This document shows positions 1 through 6,504 of a stretch of DNA of 64,000 bases, piece after piece. Numbering within the stretch: the first letter of the stretch is position 1; the number at the start of each line of letters is the position of its first letter. This DNA is from Xylanibacter brevis ATCC 19188 (lineage in GTDB: Bacteria > Bacteroidota > Bacteroidia > Bacteroidales > Bacteroidaceae): positions 23,934-87,933 of the forward strand of contig NZ_JHXM01000019.1 in assembly GCF_000621725.1 (NCBI RefSeq). The letters are read 5' to 3'. A program made the translations under genes and the position numbers. The notes beneath the pieces were generated by a model. It searched no databases and was not told where the DNA came from. It saw only the letters and a program-made list of their open reading frames with translations.

Positions 1-156
1 GCCCAGCACCACACCTCGGCTGAAGGCATCTGTCGTCAGAACCATGTTGCCTATCGTCAAGCCAGCACAATGGAAGACATGAAAAAAGGCATCGACTGGT
101 TGGTCAGTGCCGATAGTCAATGCCCTATGCTGTTAGAAGTGATGCTGTCTCAGTAG
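1..156 (+). CDS. menD: C-terminal end of probable MenD (SEPHCHC synthase), partial
   Basis: The frame is open from the window edge to TAG at 154-156 and encodes the last 51 residues of a protein. It contains HHTSAEGIC near the start and ends CPMLLEVMLSQ. That pattern (HHT-S/T-A followed later by PxLLEV) is what I know from the C-terminal ThDP-binding region of Bacteroidetes MenD, which makes SEPHCHC from isochorismate and 2-oxoglutarate in menaquinone synthesis. menB, menC and menE lie on the same strand about 11 kb downstream, which supports the call. Another ThDP enzyme cannot be excluded from so short a fragment. Confidence 0.65.
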   Translation, partial: AQHHTSAEGICRQNHVAYRQASTMEDMKKGIDWLVSADSQCPMLLEVMLSQ

Positions 157-192
157 CTTTTTCATGGGGTGTACATACCGTGTCCATAGTTT

Positions 193-231
193 GAGAATGG
201 CTTCCCTCCTTCGGAGGGGCTGGGGGAGGCT
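193..231. repeat. G/C-rich imperfect palindrome between convergent gene ends
   Basis: A pyrimidine-rich arm (CCCTCC), a short TTCGG-containing turn and a GGAGGGGCTGGGGGAGG arm lie between the stop codons of menD and the nucleoside kinase. It belongs to the same broad class of G/C-rich intergenic palindromes as the copies at 2.99, 32.7, 55.6-56.3 and 57.7 kb. It may act as a bidirectional terminator, but no clear T tract was seen. Confidence 0.4.
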
Positions 232-232
232 T

Positions 233-1918
233 CTATCGCACATATTTAAAGCTCGAGCCACCTACGAACTCTCGCATGATTGACGTAGGTGGTATTTCTT
301 TGTCGCTGATGGGCAGGAACAAATGTATGAACTTCATCAGTCGGTGTGCCTCGGCATATTCCGGACAGTTTCTGGGCACCGAAGCCAATATGATTTCCGC
401 GTGGGTGCGCAGCACGGCAAACTCAATGTTGAGTGCCGAGTTGAACATCACGTCGGCCGTCTCCTGATAGGGGAATATCCATTTATCTTCCGCTTCGCAC
501 ACGTTTTTCCACTGCGCAATGGTCTCACGCGCCGTGAAAGCCCCCTTGTTATAGTCGCGAATGATGCGGCGCAGCAGTCGGTTGTCTTGCGTTGGAATCC
601 AGTTGTGGTCGTCCAACGAGATGCTCGTCAGCGCCGAGATGTAAATCTTGAACTTAGCCGAGTCGTCGATGCTCTTGGTCAGCTGTGGGTTCAGGGCGTG
701 AATGCCCTCAATAATCAGCACCGTGTCGTTAGACAGTTTCAGTTTCTTGCCATTCCATTCGCGCATGCCCGTCACGAAGTTGTATTCCGGCACCTCTACG
801 CGTTCACCCTTCATCAGCCTTATCAGGTGGTCTTCCAGCATTCGATAGTCCACGGTTTCGATATTGTCAAAGTCATAGTCGCCGTTTGGAAGCTTAGGCG
901 TGTCCAGACGGTTTACGAAGTAATCGTCGGTCGAAACCGAGATAGGACGCAGTCCGCAGGCCTGCAGCTGGATGCTCAGTCGCTTGCAGAACGTGGTCTT
1001 TCCCGAGCTCGACGGTCCCGTGATGAGCACCAGTCTGACGGGCTTCTCCTCGCGGTGGAAGCGACGTTCAATCTCTTCGGCTATCTGCACAATCTTCTTC
1101 TCTTGCAGTGCTTCCGACACCTGTATCAGGTCCGATGCATGTCCCTTCAGTATAGCCTTGTTCACATCGCCCGCATTCGACAGTCGCATGATGATGTCCC
1201 AGCGCGTCTTCTCGGCAAACATGCTGTAGGTCTTGGGCATATCCACATATTCTGCCACCTTGCTGGGGTCGTTCCAGTCGGGCACGCGCAGCAGCATGCC
1301 GTCCTCGTAGCTTTGCAGGTCCCACACCTTCAGATAGCTGGCCGACGGCACCAGCGGCCCGTAGTAGTAGTCGGGTGTGTCGCCCAGTGTATAGTAGTCG
1401 CTGTATAGCTGTCCGCTGGTTTCCAGCAGTTTCACCTTGTCGCTGAAACCACGTTCCGAGAACACGCGTACAGCCTCTTCTATCGTTGCTTCGTTGCGGC
1501 GGAAGGGCATGTCGAGGCCCACAATCTCCTGCATTCGCTTTTTAATGTTCGCCACGTCCTCTTCGGTCAGTGGCTCGCTGGTGCGCTTCTTGAAGTTGCA
1601 GTAGAAGCCACGCGAGATGGCATGCTCTATGAAGAGCTTTGACCCGGGAAACAAGTCCTGGGTGGCCTTGTAGAGCAGGAAGCACAGCGAGCGCACATAT
1701 ACGCGGTGGCCCGATCCGGCGCGCGCATCCAGAAACTCTACGTCACGGTTTTGATACAGGCGGAACTTCAGTCCTTGCGAGGCATTGTTCACCTTGGCCG
1801 AAACCACGGGGTAGGGCAGTTTGATGTCGTCGGCAAACTCCTGATAGACGTCGAGCAGCGAGGTCCCCTCGGGGAAGCTCTTGGTCACATTGTTGTTTTT
1901 ACAGCGAATTTGAAGCAT
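233..1918 (-). CDS. Nucleoside (uridine) kinase family protein with TGS and tRNA-synthetase-like N-terminus
   Basis: This 561-residue cytoplasmic protein has a P-loop GPSSSGKTTF at residues 301-310, followed by STDDYF and IIEGIHALNP, typical of the uridine kinase/phosphoribulokinase fold that phosphorylates nucleosides. The first 60 residues look like a TGS domain. Residues about 60-230 resemble the second additional domain of threonyl/alanyl-tRNA synthetases. This three-part architecture is known in Bacteroidetes 'nucleoside kinase' proteins; the substrate is inferred. The gene is monocistronic on the minus strand. A TAnnTTTG box lies 26 bp upstream of the ATG, which supports this start. Confidence 0.85.
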   Translation of the reverse strand: MLQIRCKNNNVTKSFPEGTSLLDVYQEFADDIKLPYPVVSAKVNNASQGLKFRLYQNRDVEFLDARAGSGHRVYVRSLCFLLYKATQDLFPGSKLFIEHAISRGFYCNFKKRTSEPLTEEDVANIKKRMQEIVGLDMPFRRNEATIEEAVRVFSERGFSDKVKLLETSGQLYSDYYTLGDTPDYYYGPLVPSASYLKVWDLQSYEDGMLLRVPDWNDPSKVAEYVDMPKTYSMFAEKTRWDIIMRLSNAGDVNKAILKGHASDLIQVSEALQEKKIVQIAEEIERRFHREEKPVRLVLITGPSSSGKTTFCKRLSIQLQACGLRPISVSTDDYFVNRLDTPKLPNGDYDFDNIETVDYRMLEDHLIRLMKGERVEVPEYNFVTGMREWNGKKLKLSNDTVLIIEGIHALNPQLTKSIDDSAKFKIYISALTSISLDDHNWIPTQDNRLLRRIIRDYNKGAFTARETIAQWKNVCEAEDKWIFPYQETADVMFNSALNIEFAVLRTHAEIILASVPRNCPEYAEAHRLMKFIHLFLPISDKEIPPTSIMREFVGGSSFKYVR

Positions 1919-1944
1919 AAGGATAACCGGTTATTGTATTAGTG

Positions 1945-1974
1945 CAAAGGTACGAATAAGCGAGGACAATGCAA
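1945..1974 (-). promoter_or_regulatory. Promoter of the nucleoside kinase gene
   Basis: On the minus strand TACCTTTG (plus 1945-1952) is preceded after 19 bp by TTG (plus 1972-1974), matching the Bacteroidetes -7/-33 consensus. It lies just upstream of the kinase ATG. Confidence 0.6.
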
Positions 1975-2129
1975 AATAAAAATGCTTTTTTTTGTTTTTA
2001 TTGTCGAGCGCAAGTACCTTCGGCTGCAAGCCAAAGTTACAGTTTTTATTCTATTTAGCCACAAAACTTCTACTTTTATTTCGTAGTTTTAACGTTTTCG
2101 ACTTGCCATAGCTATACTCTTGCATCCAG

Positions 2130-2300
2130 TGTAGAGTCTAGAACACGCCTTTCTAGACTCTAGAATGCCTCCGTCTAGACTCTAGAATGCCTCCGTCTAG
2201 ACTCTAGATCGTAACCAAAAGCGTTAGTATTGCATGTCAAAAGTGGCACTTTTGCATGATAATAGTGCCACTTTTGCGTTGCAATAGTGCCACTATCACG
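2130..2300. repeat. 22-bp repeat array with overlapping TCTAGA palindromes and AGTGCCAC flank
   Basis: At 2152-2209 the unit TCTAGACTCTAGAATGCC + TCCG repeats with a 22-bp period (two full copies plus degenerate ends), each carrying two TCTAGA sites. It is followed at about 2239-2296 by palindromic stretches such as AAAAGTGGCACTTTTGC and the block CTTTTGCGTTGCAATAGTGC. A nearly identical flanking block occurs beside a second 22-bp array at 38.0-38.2 kb whose core sequence is unrelated. The array lies in the divergent intergenic region between the kinase and the next plus-strand gene. I see no coding potential in it. Confidence 0.8.
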
Positions 2301-2330
2301 ATGCCGTGTCGTTAAATTTCCTGCTTTCTT

Positions 2331-2361
2331 TTGTCAGTTTCAGTTTTTAGTATTATCTTTG
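2331..2361 (+). promoter_or_regulatory. Promoter of the STM3941-like gene
   Basis: TTG at 2331-2333 and TATCTTTG at 2354-2361 are separated by 20 bp and lie 28 bp upstream of the ATG at 2390. Confidence 0.6.
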
Positions 2362-2389
2362 TCGCACCAATCGTAAAACTATAATCATT

Positions 2390-2899
2390 ATGAAAGAAAT
2401 CCGTATCTATCACTCTTTGTGGCGAATGCTCTTGATGATGACAGGATGTGTAACCTTTGTTTATGTTGCAATACTGATGTGTGGTGATGATCGCATCCCG
2501 CGTATGATTTGCGGTGTGCTCACTGTTTTGTTTTTCGGCTTTGGCTTCTTTGTCATTTCTTATATGCTCATCATGGAGCGCCTGATGGGTAGTCCCTATA
2601 TTTCGGTGACGGACCAGCAGGTCATCGTCAGGGGTGTCCGCCCTTTTGTGGTTCATTTCTGCGATGTTGAGGCTTTTCAATTGATTAAGATGAACTCTCA
2701 GACGTTCATATCCATACACTTTAAACCCAACGTGGAACTGGCCAAAATAGAGGAAGGCAATTTCTTCTTGCGCCTGCTTCGCCGGTTCAACAACAAACTG
2801 ACGGGCGCCCAGGAGCATATCTCCACCACGGGCCTCGGCATGAAGCCTCAAGAACTGCTCAACATACTGAATGAGCGACTGCGGAATTCCGCGCGTTGA
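2390..2899 (+). CDS. STM3941-like family protein, two membrane segments
   Basis: This 169-residue protein starts with two hydrophobic segments (about residues 12-32 and 40-62) and continues into a soluble domain of about 105 residues. The N-terminal membrane pair, a PH-like beta-rich core, and the late STTGLGM...ELLNIL pattern resemble proteins annotated as the STM3941 family, whose function is unknown. A good promoter lies directly upstream and the gene appears monocistronic. The family assignment is from memory of its layout and needs a profile search. Confidence 0.6.
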   Translation: MKEIRIYHSLWRMLLMMTGCVTFVYVAILMCGDDRIPRMICGVLTVLFFGFGFFVISYMLIMERLMGSPYISVTDQQVIVRGVRPFVVHFCDVEAFQLIKMNSQTFISIHFKPNVELAKIEEGNFFLRLLRRFNNKLTGAQEHISTTGLGMKPQELLNILNERLRNSAR

Positions 2900-2983
2900 C
2901 ACAAAAAAATGTAATCATCCTCGTGAATTATATCGCGACTACACATTTTGTGTTACACCTCAATCCCCTTTTTCTATTTATTC

Positions 2984-3020
2984 CTCCCCATCACAGGGGG
3001 AGGCTAGGAGGGGGTCTCGT
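2984..3020. repeat. G/C-rich imperfect palindrome
   Basis: The pyrimidine-rich TCCTCCCC arm and the purine-rich GGGGGAGGCTAGGAGGGGG arm form another of the G/C-rich intergenic palindromes spread through the window. It lies between the STM3941-like gene and the hsdM promoter and may act as a terminator. Confidence 0.35.
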
Positions 3021-3048
3021 TTTTCCACAAAATAAATACCAATTTGTT

Positions 3049-3078
3049 TTGTATTGTTCTTGTTTCTTTGTACCTTTG
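3049..3078 (+). promoter_or_regulatory. Probable promoter of the hsdM-hsdS-hsdR operon
   Basis: TTG at 3049-3051 and TACCTTTG at 3071-3078 have 19-bp spacing. The next plus-strand gene, hsdM, starts at 3425, which implies a leader of about 340 nt. Confidence 0.55.
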
Positions 3079-3192
3079 TCGCAAGTATTTCCCGATGGTT
3101 GTAAACAACCCATGCCTTGGCATGATTCCCTGAGCGCAGGGTGGGGTACGATTTTTGAGGGTAAAATTAATAGCATCAGCTATTTGTTCAGA

Positions 3193-3318
3193 GAATCGTG
3201 AAACCTAGGAAATTTCAACGATAAGTAGTATTTGAATAAGTCTGCTCGATGCCCGTGCGATAGCGCGGGCATGACTTGTATCTTAATACTACAGGTTATT
3301 CCTAGGACCTCACGATTC
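3193..3318. repeat. 126-nt long imperfect inverted repeat in the hsdM leader
   Basis: The outer arms are GAATCGTGA...CCTAGGA (3193-3210) and TCCTAGG...TCACGATTC (3299-3318). Inner arms GTAGTATTTGAATAAGTC and GACTTGTATCTTAATACTAC also pair. The tip is a strong stem between TGCCCG and CGGGCA at about 3250-3272. Transcribed RNA would fold into one extended hairpin. It sits between the likely promoter and hsdM. It could be a MITE-like insertion or a regulatory leader structure; it matches no riboswitch class I recognise. Confidence 0.7.
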
Positions 3319-3424
3319 AAGAGAAGAGTCATTGTTCGCGCTTCTTTTGTGTCCTGAGGTCCTTTGAAATATACCTGTAAGCAAACCTGGAGATATAGTA
3401 TGGTGCGACTATATAAACAGGTAA

Positions 3425-4882
3425 ATGAAATACGAAAATACATTTAAGGCTATAGACCAGATCCTGTGGAAAGAGCAGGGTTGTGGTAGTGAATTGGACT
3501 ATCTGGAGCAGAAATCATGGATGCTGTTCCTGAAATACCTCGACGACCTGGAAACGGAACGCGAAGAAGAAGCTGAACTTGACGGCAAGAGCTACAAGCG
3601 ACTGGTGTCGGGTTTCTATCGTTGGAGCCAATGGGCAACGCCTAAGAAGCGCGACCCGCAGACGGGCAAGATGGTGCTGGATACCGTCAACGCCATGAGT
3701 GGCGATGACCTGGTGGAATTTGTTGACCAGAAGCTCTTCCCATACCTCAAAGACTTCCAAAACACGGCTACCAGTACCGATAGCCTTGAATACAAGATTG
3801 GTGAGATTTTCGGCGAACTGCACAATAAGATTCGCTCAGGCTTCAACATGCGTGAGATTATCAACATGATTGATGAACTCCACTTCCAGAGTGCTGAGGA
3901 TAAGCACGAGATGACGGTGCTCTATGAGAGCAACATCCAGCGCATGGGTAATGCAGGTCGCAATGGTGGTGAGTATTACACGCCTCGCCCCCTGATTCGT
4001 AGCATCATCAAGGTGGTTGACCCCAAGATAGGTGAAACGGTCTATGACCCTGCATGCGGTTCGGCTGGTTTCCTCTGCGAGGCCTTCCTCTATATGAAGG
4101 AAAAGATTAAGAGCGTGAAAGACCACGAGATATTGCAGAAATCCACCTTCTATGGCAAGGAGAAGAAAGGGCTGCCCTATATCATTGCTACCATGAATAT
4201 GATATTCCATGGTGTATCGGCTCCTAATATTACGCATGGTAACACCCTGGCGATGAACCTTAGCCAGATTCAGGAGAGCGATCGCAAGCATGTCATCTTG
4301 GCTAATCCGCCCTTTGGAGGTAATGAGCGAGGCGAGGTGTTGCAGAACTTTGAAATTCGCACCTCTGAGACGGCCTATATGTTTATGCAGCACTTCATCA
4401 AGATGCTGAAGGCTGGTGGTCGTGCCGGTATCGTTATCAAGAACACCTTCCTGAGCAATGGCGATGCAAGTGCCATCCGCAAGATGCTTTTGGAGAACTG
4501 CAACCTGCATACCATCCTCGACCTCCCTTCGGGCGTATTCACCGGTGCTGGTGTAAAGACTGTTGTTTTGTTCTTTACTAAGGGTGAGCCAACAGAGAAG
4601 ATATGGTACTATCAAGTGGATAAGCACTTCACCAAGACGCAGCCACTGACGGAGGCTGATATGGAGGAGTTCCTGACTTTGCAGAAGACCCAAGCCGAGA
4701 GCGAACATTCGTGGACACTCGACGTGAGCACCCTCGACGACAGTTGCGACCTCAGCGTGAAGAACCCCAACAAGGTAGAAGAAGTAGATGAGCGTACCCC
4801 CAGCGAGATAGCAGAGACCATCCTTGCCCTTGAGCAGGAGAATCAGACGCTTATTAACGAAATCATGGAGATGGTGAAATGA
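3425..4882 (+). CDS. hsdM: Type I restriction-modification DNA methyltransferase subunit HsdM
   Basis: HsdM transfers a methyl group from SAM to adenine in the recognition sequence and forms the M2S1 and R2M2S1 complexes. The 485-residue protein has the HsdM N-terminal helical domain (about 1-140), the SAM motif DPACGSAGF at 208-216 and the catalytic NPPF at 294-297. Its C-terminal coiled region should contact HsdS. The length is normal for the family. Its last 4 bp overlap hsdS in an ATGA arrangement, which implies translational coupling. It is less AT-rich than hsdS. Confidence 0.95.
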   Translation: MKYENTFKAIDQILWKEQGCGSELDYLEQKSWMLFLKYLDDLETEREEEAELDGKSYKRLVSGFYRWSQWATPKKRDPQTGKMVLDTVNAMSGDDLVEFVDQKLFPYLKDFQNTATSTDSLEYKIGEIFGELHNKIRSGFNMREIINMIDELHFQSAEDKHEMTVLYESNIQRMGNAGRNGGEYYTPRPLIRSIIKVVDPKIGETVYDPACGSAGFLCEAFLYMKEKIKSVKDHEILQKSTFYGKEKKGLPYIIATMNMIFHGVSAPNITHGNTLAMNLSQIQESDRKHVILANPPFGGNERGEVLQNFEIRTSETAYMFMQHFIKMLKAGGRAGIVIKNTFLSNGDASAIRKMLLENCNLHTILDLPSGVFTGAGVKTVVLFFTKGEPTEKIWYYQVDKHFTKTQPLTEADMEEFLTLQKTQAESEHSWTLDVSTLDDSCDLSVKNPNKVEEVDERTPSEIAETILALEQENQTLINEIMEMVK

Positions 4883-6051
4883 AAGAAGGTTGGGAATATA
4901 AGAAGTTAGGGGATATTTGCGAGATTCTAAATGGATTTGCATTTAAAAGTAGCAGATACGTTTCGGAGGGAATACGTATTATACGTATAACTAATGTTCA
5001 AAAAGGCCGAGTTGAAGATAATGATCCAAAATATTATCCACTGAGTTCCAAAAAAGAAATCGAAAGATATCTACTTAGGGAAGGTGATTTGTTAGTATCT
5101 CTTACTGGAAATGTTGGCCGCGTTGGGCGATTGTCTCAAAGGCTTTTGCCTGCGGCATTGAATCAGCGAGTAGCTTGTTTGAGATTAAAGGGGAACGAAG
5201 TAGATAAGCAATACCTGTATCATTTCCTTAATTCAGACTATTTTGAAAATATTTGTACGAAGAATTCATCAGGTGCTGCTCAATTAAATCTAAGTACGGT
5301 TTGGTTGTCCAATTATGAAATTGCAATACCCTCTCTCTCCGAGCAACAATCCATCGTTGATTATCTTGACTCTGCTTTTGCAAAGATAGATGCGATGAAG
5401 GCTAATGCAGAAAAAGCCCTCAATGAAGCCAAAGCCCTCTTCCAAGCATCACTCAAAGAAATGCTTGAACCAAAAGAAGGGTGGGTACATAATAAGTTAG
5501 GGGATGTTTGCAATGTCGTTGGTGGAGGTACGCCAGATACCAAGAATAAAGACTATTGGAGTGGCAATATTCCATGGGCTACTGTGAGTGATATGAACTG
5601 TGACGTATTAAAGTCTACAGGTTACTATATTACCGATAAAGGATTAAATGAAAGTTCAAGCAGAATTATTAAAACAGGAGAAATAATAATTGCAACTAGA
5701 GTAGGTTTAGGAAAGGTGTGCAAATTAGCTGTTGACACTGCGATCAACCAAGATTTGAAAGGTATCATTCCTAAGAATAATAATATATTAAGGGACTTTA
5801 TTTTTTATTATTTCAAGCACAAAACAAAATATATAGTAGATAATGGCATCGGAGCAACGGTGAAGGGCGTTAAAATTAAATTCATTGAAGGGCTCTCTTT
5901 CGATTATCCTTCCCTCTCTGAGCAGCAATCCATCGTTGCCACTCTCGACTCTCTCAAATCCAAGGTTGACCGCCTCCAAGAGAACTACGACAAGATTTCT
6001 CAGGAGTGTGACGCATTGAAACAAGCAATATTAAGACAAGTATTTGAATAG
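4879..6051 (+). CDS. hsdS: Type I restriction-modification specificity subunit HsdS
   Basis: HsdS chooses the DNA target through two target-recognition domains. The 390-residue protein shows the expected two-fold layout: each half begins with KEGW...KLGD (residues 2 and about 199) and ends with PSLSEQQSIV plus a helical spacer (about 150 and 345). The halves otherwise differ, so the target is probably bipartite and asymmetric. The repeated DNA coding for these boundaries (near 4883/5476 and 5331/5911) offers crossover sites for exchanging recognition domains. The gene is more AT-rich than hsdM and hsdR, as is usual for this variable subunit. It is coupled to hsdM by ATGA. Confidence 0.95.
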   Translation: MKEGWEYKKLGDICEILNGFAFKSSRYVSEGIRIIRITNVQKGRVEDNDPKYYPLSSKKEIERYLLREGDLLVSLTGNVGRVGRLSQRLLPAALNQRVACLRLKGNEVDKQYLYHFLNSDYFENICTKNSSGAAQLNLSTVWLSNYEIAIPSLSEQQSIVDYLDSAFAKIDAMKANAEKALNEAKALFQASLKEMLEPKEGWVHNKLGDVCNVVGGGTPDTKNKDYWSGNIPWATVSDMNCDVLKSTGYYITDKGLNESSSRIIKTGEIIIATRVGLGKVCKLAVDTAINQDLKGIIPKNNNILRDFIFYYFKHKTKYIVDNGIGATVKGVKIKFIEGLSFDYPSLSEQQSIVATLDSLKSKVDRLQENYDKISQECDALKQAILRQVFE

Positions 6052-6054
6052 AAT

Positions 6055-6495
6055 ATGAACGATATTAATGATATGATGATTGATTTTGTCGATTTGGCGT
6101 TGCCAAGTGGAACAAAATGGGCGATTGACTACCTTAAGGATGAGGAAGGGAATATCCTATATCTTTCTTATAATGAGGCAGCAAAGTTAAACATTCCAAC
6201 TAAAGAGCAGTTTTACGAGCTAACAGATAATTGTAGGATTATTCAAGATAAATTCACAGACGAGAATAGAGGATGCAGCTTTTTGGGTACGAATGGAGAT
6301 TACGTTCATTATCATGAAGATTATTATATAGAAGCAGGAAAAAAGATGAGAGCGTTTTTTCCTGAGTCTTGGCTTAAAGATGATGAAGAAGACTGTTCAG
6401 AGAAAATGGTAGCTCATTTTTTCGAAGAATCTTATATAAGTCATGAGTATATGGGGTCGAAATATCCTGTAATACTTGTCAGAATACCTAAATAA
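6055..6495 (+). CDS. Unknown small protein inside the type I RM operon
   Basis: This 146-residue acidic soluble protein starts 3 bp after hsdS and ends 9 bp before hsdR, so it is almost certainly co-transcribed with both. The N-terminal VDLALPSGTKWA followed by IPTKEQFYEL resembles the VDLGLPSGxxWA...LPTxxE pattern of the 'Fibrobacter succinogenes major paralogous' type domain common in Bacteroidetes proteins. No catalytic motif, signal peptide or membrane segment is evident. A role as accessory or regulator of the RM system is inferred only from position. Confidence 0.7.
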   Translation: MNDINDMMIDFVDLALPSGTKWAIDYLKDEEGNILYLSYNEAAKLNIPTKEQFYELTDNCRIIQDKFTDENRGCSFLGTNGDYVHYHEDYYIEAGKKMRAFFPESWLKDDEEDCSEKMVAHFFEESYISHEYMGSKYPVILVRIPK

Positions 6496-6504
6496 AAGAA
6501 TCAT

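Noticed and set aside
2896..3201. 101-residue frame at 2896-3201
   Set aside because: It reads through the G/C-rich palindrome and the hsdM promoter, and its composition is non-coding.
3043..3425. Second specificity or control gene upstream of hsdM
   Set aside because: No ORF with RM-controller features was found. The space holds a promoter and a hairpin element only.
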